11,686 nt of DNA from NCBI GenBank assembly GCA_905373185.1, contig CAJPSE010000033.1, positions 1 to 11,686 of the forward strand. Reading direction: 5' to 3'. This DNA comes from an uncultured Fretibacterium sp. Lineage in GTDB: Bacteria > Synergistota > Synergistia > Synergistales > Aminobacteriaceae. The notes under the pieces are model-generated. The model saw only the letters and a list, made by a program, of their open reading frames with translations, made no database searches and was not told where the DNA came from. This document shows positions 1 to 6,270 of this stretch, piece by piece. The position numbers and the translations under genes were made by a program. Each line of letters opens with the position of its first letter. Position 1 is the first letter of the stretch.

Positions 1-1306
1 CCTCCCAAATCCTCCGGGCCAGATCGTCGGTCAGCTTCTCCACGTACCAGGAGCCGCCCGCGGGGTCCTCGGGCTGGAGCAGGTTGAACTCCTTCTGCAG
101 CAGCACCTGCGCGTTGCGCGCGACGCGGCGCGAGAACTCCGAGCCGGGCCGCAGCGCCTCGTCGAAACATCCGACGGTCAGGCCGTCGACGCCGCCCACC
201 ACGCCGGAGAAGGCCTCCGTGGTGTTGCGGAGCATGTTCACATAGGGGTCGTACACCGTCTTGGTGAAGAGGGAGGTGCGGCCGAAGATCTGCGCCCTCT
301 GCGCCTCCGCGTCCCCTCCGAAGCTCGAGGCTACCTGCGCCCACACGCAGCGGGCCGCCCGGAGCTTGGCTATCTCCATGAAGAAGTTGGACGAGAGCGA
401 GAACTCGAAGCGCAGGCGGCGGGAGAACTCCGCGACGTCCACCCCCCGCTCCCGGAGGGCGCGCAACGTCTCGATGGCCGAGGTCATCGCACAGGCGACC
501 TCCTGGACGGCGCTGGCCCCCCCGTTGTGGAACACCGAGCCCCGGATCAGGACGGTGCGGAGCGGCGTTTCCCGATCGCGAGCCCAGGCGAACGTCTGCG
601 CCATCTCGTCGAACAGCGCGTCGAGCCCCGCCGGCAGGCTTCCCCGCTCCAGCAGGGCTCCCAGGGGATCGGCGCCGACGCAGCCCGCAATCGTCTCGAG
701 GGGAATTTTCCTCTTCGCCGCAAGGGCGTCGAGCAGGGCGAGGAAGGGCAGGGCGGACGCCCCGGCATAGATGTACAGGGGATGGCGCGCCGGCAGGTCG
801 CCCAGGAGTGCGTCCAGGTCGTCGAGTGACGAGACGGAGACGCCGCCCTCGGTCCCATCCACGTCGGCATCCAGCCCCTCCAGAGTGCAGCCGTCCAGGA
901 CGAAGGCCGCGGTGGAGGCCCCGCGGTCGAGCTCGTGCACGATCCCCTTGTGGGCATCGCCGGGCAGGGTCTCGTCGCAGAACTGGGCGATCTCCCACGG
1001 ACGGCAAAGGTTCCCCGCCGCGGAGGCCCCGCGCAGGGGATAGGACCCCGGAAAGGTCCGGGCCGCCCGAAGGTCCTGCGTGTCCGACGCCGTATAGAGC
1101 GGATCGAGCGTGATGCCCTCGTAGGTGGAGGTGAACATGGCCTTCTCGAAGGGAGCGCCCTTCAGGGCCGCCACGGCCGCCTCCTTCCACGCCTCGTAAT
1201 CCGACGGGACGAACTCCTCGAAATCGACCTCGGGCAGCGGCTCCGGAGCCGTCCGCTCGGCGCAGTGGTGTCCGTCCTCCGATTGCCTTGCCTTTTCACT
1301 GCTCAT
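1..1306 (-). CDS. mutA: Methylmalonyl-CoA mutase small-subunit-type protein, 5' part (partial, runs off left edge)
   Basis: About 435 N-terminal residues are visible; the C-terminus, including any B12-binding domain, lies outside the window. Methylmalonyl-CoA mutase interconverts succinyl-CoA and methylmalonyl-CoA using adenosylcobalamin in the cytoplasm, linking amino-acid and propionate metabolism. The protein opens with a variable tail, then reads SYPLRGASAAGNLCRPWEIA around residues 92-111, a mid-region VFHNGGASAVQEVA, and near the edge FNLLQPEDPAGGSWYVEKLT. The last stretch resembles the DPxGGSWYVExLT signature of the mutase TIM barrel. The small (beta, MutA-like) subunit is preferred because the large-subunit hallmark around QYAGFG and GLSVAFDLPTQ is absent. 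In the family the beta subunit is thought to be non-catalytic and pairs with MutB, probably encoded further left. The ATG at 1306 has a GGGGGG ribosome-binding site 8 bases upstream. The gene has its own promoter and a long leader. Family is confident; the subunit call is slightly less so. Confidence 0.88.
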   Translation of the reverse strand, partial: MSSEKARQSEDGHHCAERTAPEPLPEVDFEEFVPSDYEAWKEAAVAALKGAPFEKAMFTSTYEGITLDPLYTASDTQDLRAARTFPGSYPLRGASAAGNLCRPWEIAQFCDETLPGDAHKGIVHELDRGASTAAFVLDGCTLEGLDADVDGTEGGVSVSSLDDLDALLGDLPARHPLYIYAGASALPFLALLDALAAKRKIPLETIAGCVGADPLGALLERGSLPAGLDALFDEMAQTFAWARDRETPLRTVLIRGSVFHNGGASAVQEVACAMTSAIETLRALRERGVDVAEFSRRLRFEFSLSSNFFMEIAKLRAARCVWAQVASSFGGDAEAQRAQIFGRTSLFTKTVYDPYVNMLRNTTEAFSGVVGGVDGLTVGCFDEALRPGSEFSRRVARNAQVLLQKEFNLLQPEDPAGGSWYVEKLTDDLARRIWE

Positions 1307-1314
1307 ACGATATT

Positions 1315-1320
1315 CCCCCC
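1315..1320 (-). promoter_or_regulatory. Ribosome-binding site of mutA
   Basis: A run of six G on the minus strand lies 8 bases before the ATG at 1306. It is an imperfect Shine-Dalgarno sequence but the only purine run in reach. The plus-strand amidohydrolase at the other end of the window uses a similar AGGGGGG at the same spacing. Confidence 0.5.
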
Positions 1321-1367
1321 AATGCATGATGCCGGAGCTCCAACACACACAACCGGGAAGGCCATAA

Positions 1368-1394
1368 GGAAGCGTTGATTAAATCAGCGCTTCC
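1368..1394. repeat. 27-base near-perfect palindrome in the mutA leader
   Basis: The arms GGAAGCG (1368-1374) and CGCTTCC (1388-1394) are perfect complements. The inner TGATT/AATCA sequences continue the pairing to a TAA centre, with one T-G position at 1375/1387. TAA triplets lie close on both sides. In mutA mRNA this would be a 12-base-pair hairpin with a tiny loop, ending about 60 bases before the start codon. There is no T-run on either side, so it is not a classical terminator. It could be an operator, an mRNA structure, or a solo remnant of mobile-element ends. Confidence 0.65.
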
Positions 1395-1397
1395 CTA

Positions 1398-1557
1398 AGT
1401 AAGTCCCTCCCGGAAAAAAGCCTCCGCACGGCCGGGTCCCTCCGCCCAAAGACGCAGGAGGACACGTCGTCCTTCCGGCTTCCGCGGAGCCGACCGACCC
1501 GAGGCGGTCCTTTCCGTTCCTCACCGGATTTTCTATCCGCCGAAGGCCGCTCCGCTC
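1398..1557 (-). promoter_or_regulatory. Long structured 5' leader of mutA
   Basis: No gene occupies 1307-1637. Reading leftward from the predicted start near 1557, this stretch holds consecutive short perfect hairpins: 1525-1539 (CGGAT/ATCCG), 1492-1509 (GACCG/CGGTC), 1476-1492 (CGGCT/AGCCG) and 1459-1473 (AGGAC/GTCCT). A CCTCC segment (near 1458-1462) can pair with either of two GGAGG copies downstream. A TTTTTT run on the minus strand (1414-1419) follows the second copy. The palindrome at 1368-1394 comes after this. The arrangement resembles a regulatory leader, but I do not recognise a known riboswitch class and see no open reading frame with credible signals. Confidence 0.4.
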
Positions 1558-1563
1558 TCGTCC

Positions 1564-1572
1564 ATTATATCA
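1564..1572 (-). promoter_or_regulatory. Extended -10 promoter for mutA
   Basis: The minus strand reads TGATATAAT: a perfect TATAAT box (1564-1569) preceded by TGn, the extended -10 motif. No convincing -35 box is present, as expected for extended -10 promoters. Transcription would start near 1557, leaving a leader of about 250 bases before mutA. Just upstream, GGCGA/TCGCC arms at 1583-1596 form a small inverted repeat covering the -35 position. It could be an operator or a weak terminator for the preceding operon. Confidence 0.5.
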
Positions 1573-1637
1573 ATACATCGAAGGCGACCTCTCGCCGTGC
1601 ACCGCGTCGGCCCCGGCCCGCCATGGGCGTCCCCTCA

Positions 1638-2582
1638 TCAGATCAGAACTTTGCCGTCCTTCACCAGGACCCGTCCGTCCAGGGACAGCTCGGGCCTCGT
1701 GATGATCCCATCCACATGAATGCCCGCGGCAACGGTCCCTCCAAAAGTATCGTTGCTCCCCAGGGCGATATGGACCGTCCCGTAGATCTTCTCGTCCTCC
1801 AGGATCACCCCGGTCACCCGCGCCTTGTCGTTGGTGCCAACCCCGAGCTCGGCCAGGTTCCTGGCCGCGGAGTTCCCGCCCAGCATCGCCATCAGCCGTT
1901 CGGCGTCCGCACCCTCCGCCCGGACCATGAGTCCCTTTTCAAAAGTCAGCTTGAGAGGTTCCCTGAGGATGCCCAGCCCGGCAAAGGAACCGTCGATGAC
2001 GGCCTCCCCTTCCGCCGTCCCCTCGATGGGGGCGATGTAGGCCTCCCCCGTCGGAAGGTTGCCCGACTCCCCCTTGTCCCGGTAGATTCCTCCGCTGACG
2101 ATCCCTCTGCGCCCCTCGAGGGACATCGTCAGTACGCACCCTCCCGAACGCAGCTCGGCGGTTCCGGCCGCATCGAGGCAGGCCGCCACCTTTCGCGTCA
2201 GCTCCATGACCACGTTGTAGTCCGCCGTGACCGGGCCGTTGAAGAACATGTCCTCCGTAATCTTCGGCATGGTCGCCACGCGGGCTCCCGCCTTGCAGGC
2301 GCTCTTCCTGGCCTGAGTGTGGGTCAGGGAGGTCGCCGTGGCTGCGACCACCACGTCGGAGGCCGCCATGGCCCCGGATACGATGGGAAACGGCTCCTCT
2401 CCGTTCCGGCTCAGCACCGGCATCCTCAGGGCCACGGCCTGCGCCCCCAACGCGACGCCGGCCTCAAAAAGGCTCTCCCCTATCCGCAGTGTGGTCTCGT
2501 CATAGAGGACCAGCAAGGTCTCTCCGGGATTCAGCCCCATGTTCTCCCTCAAGAGCCGCCTGGAAACCTCCGTCAACTCCAT
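1638..2582 (-). CDS. M29-family (AmpS/PepS-like) metallo-aminopeptidase, short form
   Basis: This 314-residue protein belongs to the thermophilic-aminopeptidase (M29, COG2309) family. These cytoplasmic enzymes remove N-terminal residues from peptides using two metal ions. Residues that match the family's metal ligands are visible: E180 (TGEAY), E245 (AELGVG), H271 (GTVHIALG), H289 and D291 (HVDG). Classical M29 enzymes have about 400 residues; this is the shorter group often labelled leucyl aminopeptidase. The open frame extends upstream, but the ATG at 2582 (MELTEVS) has AAGGAGG at a proper distance and the added residues look non-native, so I start here. It lies 31 bases after aroM and is the last gene of the operon. 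The inferred role is trimming imported peptides. Family is confident; substrate is unknown. Confidence 0.88.
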   Translation of the reverse strand: MELTEVSRRLLRENMGLNPGETLLVLYDETTLRIGESLFEAGVALGAQAVALRMPVLSRNGEEPFPIVSGAMAASDVVVAATATSLTHTQARKSACKAGARVATMPKITEDMFFNGPVTADYNVVMELTRKVAACLDAAGTAELRSGGCVLTMSLEGRRGIVSGGIYRDKGESGNLPTGEAYIAPIEGTAEGEAVIDGSFAGLGILREPLKLTFEKGLMVRAEGADAERLMAMLGGNSAARNLAELGVGTNDKARVTGVILEDEKIYGTVHIALGSNDTFGGTVAAGIHVDGIITRPELSLDGRVLVKDGKVLI

Positions 2583-2613
2583 CAAAACGGCCTCCTTCGA
2601 ATTGTGCCGGGGC

Positions 2614-3285
2614 TCATCCGAGGAGTTCCCGGACGACGCGGGCGGCCATTCCCCGCCCCGAGACCGCGGGCACCCCGGCAATAGCCCCCGCCGCCCTCCT
2701 CATGGACTCGGAATAACCGATGCAGTCCAGGATCAGAAGCTCCGCCCCCCATGCCCCGAGCTCGCGCGACGCCCTTTCGACGGCCGCCTCCGCATCGACA
2801 TACGGCGAGGCGGGGACGGATTTCACGGTCCCTCCAAGCCTCCGCCACCGCTCCTCGGATTGAGGAACCTGATCCGCGGAGGGGGTGAGGATGCCCAGCC
2901 GCTTCCCCTCCGCCACCGCACGGACGACATGGAACAGGACCCTCTGAGGCCGAATCAGCAGCCCGCCCTCCGGGAACTCGGGGAACTCTCCGGTGCAGAG
3001 CAGGAGCACCAAGGGAACCCCCGCGTCGAAGTGCTCCTTTATTTTCGCGGCGACCCTCGGCGTGATGCGGCGCTCGGCGACCTGAACGGACGATCCGTCC
3101 GCCAGCCGCGTCACCAGGACATAATCGCCGCACTGCGGCGCCAGGCCGGCAATTTCCGCGCGCGACAGCCCGTCGAGGGCCCCGGCCTCCCGTACCGTCA
3201 CGTCCCCCAGAATCGCGGAGAGCTCCGGGATCACATCCGTGCGCGGGGTCTGGCCGATCGTCACCGTCCCGACGACACGTTCCAT
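2614..3285 (-). CDS. AroM family protein
   Basis: This 223-residue cytoplasmic protein opens with VVGTVTIGQTPRTDV, the typical AroM start. AroM of Escherichia coli has no established function. The family sits in the Asp/Glu-racemase-like superfamily, which uses two cysteines as acid/base residues. Two cysteines in fitting positions are seen here: C97 (LLLCTGEF) and C188 (LILDCIGYS). Other conserved-looking pieces are RPQRVLFH and GILTPS. The ATG at 3285 has AGAGGAGG upstream and gives the expected length; the frame extends further upstream but without family similarity. It is flanked by DUF1177 (55 bases before) and the M29 peptidase (31 bases after). That context suggests work on peptides or amino acids rather than shikimate metabolism, despite the name. 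Racemase-like activity is only an inference. Confidence 0.85.
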   Translation of the reverse strand: MERVVGTVTIGQTPRTDVIPELSAILGDVTVREAGALDGLSRAEIAGLAPQCGDYVLVTRLADGSSVQVAERRITPRVAAKIKEHFDAGVPLVLLLCTGEFPEFPEGGLLIRPQRVLFHVVRAVAEGKRLGILTPSADQVPQSEERWRRLGGTVKSVPASPYVDAEAAVERASRELGAWGAELLILDCIGYSESMRRAAGAIAGVPAVSGRGMAARVVRELLG

Positions 3286-3340
3286 CGAACCCAACCTCCT
3301 CTGGATCCATTCTCCTTTCCCGGCACGTCCCCCGGAAAGG

Positions 3341-4285
3341 TCAGATCTTTCTTCCCGGAGTCTGCAGGTGATGCATAGGTCCGTACAGCCCGAGGATCCG
3401 CTCGAACTCCTCGGGGTCGTAAAAGCGCAGCTTCCCCTCCCCGAAGGCCTTGCCGACCTCGATGACGAATCGCACCGTCGACTCGATGTCCGAGACCTGA
3501 GAGGCTCCCGTGGCACACCCCGGGACCGCGGTCTCCGCCGTCAGGGCCACGCCCACGACCGGAGCGCGGGTTGCCGTGCAGGGCTGCAGGATGCTGTTCA
3601 GGTGATAGAGCCCGTTGCCGTAGGGGGTGATGTCCTGGGTCGTAATCGGGAAGACCTGCGGCATCCTGCCCGTGACGTAGCTCATGATATCGAGCAGGTC
3701 CTCGCTGACCCGCAGGATATAGCCCTCCTTGACCGTAGGAGAGATGGCAAAGCCGCGGTGATTGACGACCCTGTTGCCCCGGGTCGTATCTATCGAGAGC
3801 ACCGCGTCGAGGTCCGGATTCATCTCCTCCGCGTTGGCTATCTGCATGTTGATGGGGGAATCCATGAAAGGGACGGGGTCGTGCGGACGCGTGGGGGCAT
3901 CGGGACAGATATGGGTGGAGACGAAGACATCCCCATCCAGAACATCCCCCAGCTTCGCCATCCTCCCCAGTTTCAGGGCGGCCGCAACGGCGGCCACGGC
4001 CCCATCCGCGTCGGATACCAGGCCCACCTTCTCCGGGCGGGCTCCGACCCCGCCCAGGCGTCCAACGATCCCCAGGGTCGGGGCCGTACCGCCGCCGTGC
4101 TTCCCCTTCTTACCATGGAACCATACCTTGACGAAATCCGTATGTCCCTTGGGCCCCTCGACCGTCCTGACCTCGATCGTCCGGGCCTCGCACCCTACAT
4201 CGACCAGGGCGTCTCGGACGGCCTCCCCGGACACCGAAGGGCTGTCCAGCAGCTCATAAGACTCCATCACATATTTTATGGACAT
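3341..4285 (-). CDS. DUF1177 domain protein, possible M42/M20-like peptidase relative
   Basis: This 314-residue soluble protein matches the uncharacterised DUF1177 family along its length, as I recognise it. Near the N-terminus, LLDSPSVSGEAVRDALVDVG (residues 12-31) resembles the 'SVSGxE' opening of M42/M20 metallopeptidases. SDADGAVAAVAAALKL (91-106) followed by DVFVSTHICPD (119-129) resembles the DDRxG helix and next strand of M42 enzymes. D92, D94, H125 and D129 are candidate metal ligands or relics of them. No signal peptide or membrane segment is visible. The ATG at 4285 has TGGAGG upstream. The gene follows the ABC ATPase genes after a 72-base gap and precedes aroM, so it belongs to the peptide operon. 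The family call is good; the peptidase relationship is my inference and no activity is established. Confidence 0.85.
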   Translation of the reverse strand: MSIKYVMESYELLDSPSVSGEAVRDALVDVGCEARTIEVRTVEGPKGHTDFVKVWFHGKKGKHGGGTAPTLGIVGRLGGVGARPEKVGLVSDADGAVAAVAAALKLGRMAKLGDVLDGDVFVSTHICPDAPTRPHDPVPFMDSPINMQIANAEEMNPDLDAVLSIDTTRGNRVVNHRGFAISPTVKEGYILRVSEDLLDIMSYVTGRMPQVFPITTQDITPYGNGLYHLNSILQPCTATRAPVVGVALTAETAVPGCATGASQVSDIESTVRFVIEVGKAFGEGKLRFYDPEEFERILGLYGPMHHLQTPGRKI

Positions 4286-4305
4286 CGTCCGCCTCCATCA
4301 GATAA

Positions 4306-4311
4306 ATTATA
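4306..4311 (-). promoter_or_regulatory. Possible internal promoter (-10 box) before the DUF1177 gene
   Basis: A perfect TATAAT on the minus strand would start transcription about 14 bases before the DUF1177 ATG. No -35 box or TGn extension is seen. The inverted repeat at 4318-4341 covers the -35 zone, so a regulator could act there. The TATAAT could also be chance in an AT-rich gap. Confidence 0.3.
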
Positions 4312-4312
4312 G

Positions 4313-4341
4313 AAACAAATTCACGCAGCTCCCCGTGAATT
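4313..4341 (-). terminator. Perfect 8-base inverted repeat with T-rich tail between dppF and DUF1177 genes
   Basis: Arms AATTCACG (4318-4325) and CGTGAATT (4334-4341) enclose an 8-base loop. On the minus strand the hairpin is followed by TTTGTTT, so it could be a weak or partial terminator after the dppF-like gene that lowers expression of the DUF1177-aroM-M29 trio. The stem is not GC-rich, so an operator for the TATAAT box just downstream is an equally good reading. Confidence 0.4.
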
Positions 4342-4357
4342 CCCAGGTTGCCCCAAG

Positions 4358-5290
4358 CTATAAGACAACGTGACAGAGCACACGCTTCTTCCCCTCGTTT
4401 CGGTATGGAGGCGGAGCGAGACAACGGGATTCCGCATGAGGGCACCGCGTGCGGAAAGCACAACCCGATGGGGGGGAAAGTGGACTCGGAATCTCTCCGC
4501 GGATGGGCGCACGCAGCAGAGCCCTGCCGAGTTCCGGGACGGAATTCAACAAAGCCCGCGTGTAAGGATGAGAGGGATGGTCGACTACATCCGCCACCGG
4601 ACCTTCTTCGACGATACGCCCCAGATACAGGACGGCGATGTCGTCGGCAAAGTGGCTTATCGTCTTCAGATCGTGCGTGATGAAGAGATAGGTCAAGTTG
4701 AAGCTGCGCTGCAGATCCATGAAGAGATTCAGAATCTGCGCCTGCACCGAGACGTCCAAGGCGCTCGTTGGTTCGTCGAGAATCAGAAGTTCCGGGCGAA
4801 GAACCAGCGCCCGTGCCACGGCGACACGTTGTTTCTGCCCCCCGGACAGCTCATGAGGATACTTGTGCAGGACGTCGTTCCTCAGCCCTACGGCATCCAG
4901 CATGGCACACACCTTTTCCGTCCGCTCCCGTGCCGTTTCACCGCGAAGCATCAATCCCTCGGATATCTGGAACCGTACCGTCTTACGGGGATCCAGAGAG
5001 GTCTCAGGATCCTGAAAGACCATCTGGACCGAACGGTGTCCCCTTTTTTCCCTGTGTACGGGGATCCCCTTAATGAGGATCTCCCCCCCGGTCGGGGGAT
5101 AAACTCCCGCAATGAGATTCGCTATCGTCGATTTGCCGCTGCCGCTCTCCCCGACGAACCCAAACACGCTGCCCTGACGAATGGAGAAGTCAACCCCTCT
5201 AACGGCATGCAGCCATCGGGGCGGAGCGAAAAAGAAACGCTCCCCGACCTGGAATTTTTTTGACAGGCTCCGAACCTCCAACAGGCTCAT
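4358..5290 (-). CDS. dppF: Dipeptide/oligopeptide ABC transporter ATP-binding protein (DppF/OppF type)
   Basis: This 310-residue cytoplasmic ATPase powers peptide import together with the DppD-like partner. Visible motifs are Walker A GESGSGKST (47-55), Q-loop Q93, signature LSGGQKQR (148-155), Walker B LLILDE (168-173), D-loop SALD (176-179) and switch H206. The C-terminal oligopeptide-transporter extension carries cysteines C277, C283 and C290 plus C306 near the end. This pattern has been linked to an iron-sulfur cluster in some Dpp ATPases. The ATG at 5290 overlaps the previous stop (ATGA) and has GGAGG 9 bases upstream. The frame could begin 12 codons earlier but that would overlap the partner gene more and lacks support. 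Translational coupling with the dppD-like gene is likely. Peptide specificity cannot be read from the ATPase. Confidence 0.92.
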   Translation of the reverse strand: MSLLEVRSLSKKFQVGERFFFAPPRWLHAVRGVDFSIRQGSVFGFVGESGSGKSTIANLIAGVYPPTGGEILIKGIPVHREKRGHRSVQMVFQDPETSLDPRKTVRFQISEGLMLRGETARERTEKVCAMLDAVGLRNDVLHKYPHELSGGQKQRVAVARALVLRPELLILDEPTSALDVSVQAQILNLFMDLQRSFNLTYLFITHDLKTISHFADDIAVLYLGRIVEEGPVADVVDHPSHPYTRALLNSVPELGRALLRAPIRGEIPSPLSPPSGCAFRTRCPHAESRCLAPPPYRNEGKKRVLCHVVL

Positions 5291-6270
5291 CGCGGCCTTC
5301 CTCCCTCTGCATAAAGCCAGCAACAAACGGTTCTATCCGCATGGCGCACGGCCTCCGGCGCCTGTAAAGCACACCTCTCCTGCACTTGAGGGCACCGCGG
5401 GGAGAAACGGCACCCCTTGGGGGGGTCGATCAAACTGGGAATCGTTCCGGGTATGGAGGCCAGGGGTTTCTTGCGCTCTCCGGGCAGAAGACGAGGCAGG
5501 GAGTCGATCAGGCCCCTGGTATAGGGATGCAGAGGGGTACGGAACAGGGTCTCGCTCGGCCCGATCTCCATCACGGCCCCGGCATACATCACCATCACGC
5601 GGTGCGCGATCTGAGAGACGACGCTCAAGTCGTGCGAGATAAAGATCAGGGAAGTACCGAAACGCTCCTGGAGCTCCCGGAACAGATGCAGGATCTGGGC
5701 CTGGTTAGTCACATCCAGAGCTGTCGTCGGCTCGTCGGCAATCAGAAGGTCCGGCTCGCACAGCATGGCCATGGCGATCATGACCCTCTGGCGCATTCCG
5801 CCGCTGTACTCGAACGGATAGCGCCTCATCAGCCTCTCGGGCTCGGGGACAGCCAGACGCTCCATCATGGACAGAACACGCTTTTCGGCCTCGCGCCGCC
5901 CCAAACCGAGATGTTCCGTAAGCACCTCGGTCAACTGCTTCCCGATTCTCAAGGAGGGGTTGAGGGAGTTCAGTGGATTCTGAAAAACCATGGACACGTC
6001 CCTGCCCCGCAGAGGGGAAAGGTCCTCCATGCGGGCCCCTTTAAAGCTGAGGGTCCCCTCCTTCCGCCCCCGTATAAGCCCCATCATCGAAAGCATCGTC
6101 ACGCTTTTGCCGCTGCCGCTCTCCCCAACGACCCCCAGCGATTCTCCGGCCCGGAGTTCAAAGGACACGTTCTCGCAGGCATGGAGCTCCCCATAAGGCA
6201 ATCGGAGCCGGACGGAAAAGCCATCGACCGCCAGAAGGGGCGCCGAGCCCAAGGGCACGGTATCGGACAT
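5287..6270 (-). CDS. dppD: Dipeptide/oligopeptide ABC transporter ATP-binding protein (DppD/OppD type)
   Basis: This 327-residue ATPase is the other half of the transporter's ATP-hydrolysing pair. Motifs are Walker A GESGSGKS (49-56), Q-loop Q97 in FQNPLNSLNP, signature YSGGMRQR (155-162), Walker B DLLIADE (174-180), D-loop TALD and switch H213. The C-terminal extension (HPYTRGLIDSLP, then CRFSPRCPQVQERC) is the oligopeptide-transporter domain, with cysteines C287, C293, C300 and C316/C317. The ATG at 6270 shares one base with the stop of the M20 gene (TGATG) and has AAGG 8 bases upstream. Translation is therefore probably coupled at both ends. Full length and all catalytic motifs are intact. 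Confidence 0.92.
   Translation of the reverse strand: MSDTVPLGSAPLLAVDGFSVRLRLPYGELHACENVSFELRAGESLGVVGESGSGKSVTMLSMMGLIRGRKEGTLSFKGARMEDLSPLRGRDVSMVFQNPLNSLNPSLRIGKQLTEVLTEHLGLGRREAEKRVLSMMERLAVPEPERLMRRYPFEYSGGMRQRVMIAMAMLCEPDLLIADEPTTALDVTNQAQILHLFRELQERFGTSLIFISHDLSVVSQIAHRVMVMYAGAVMEIGPSETLFRTPLHPYTRGLIDSLPRLLPGERKKPLASIPGTIPSLIDPPKGCRFSPRCPQVQERCALQAPEAVRHADRTVCCWLYAEGGRPR

Noticed and set aside
1414..1446. Rho-independent terminator at the TTTTTT run in the mutA leader
   Set aside because: The bases just before the T-run form no clean local stem; only alternative long-range pairings are possible. I kept it as part of the structured leader rather than calling a terminator.
1459..1560. 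Cobalamin riboswitch in the mutA leader, suggested by CCGGTGAGGAACGG and AGCCGGAAGGAC
   Set aside because: No B12 box (GCCACTG-like) lies between these pieces, and only about 70 bases separate them, far less than the full riboswitch needs. The likeness is to short GC-rich motifs only.
1623..2684. Long plus-strand open frame opposite the M29 gene
   Set aside because: It is antisense to a gene with clear family motifs and a ribosome-binding site. Its translation is rich in R, G, P and H with no recognisable domain, typical of a shadow frame in GC-rich DNA.
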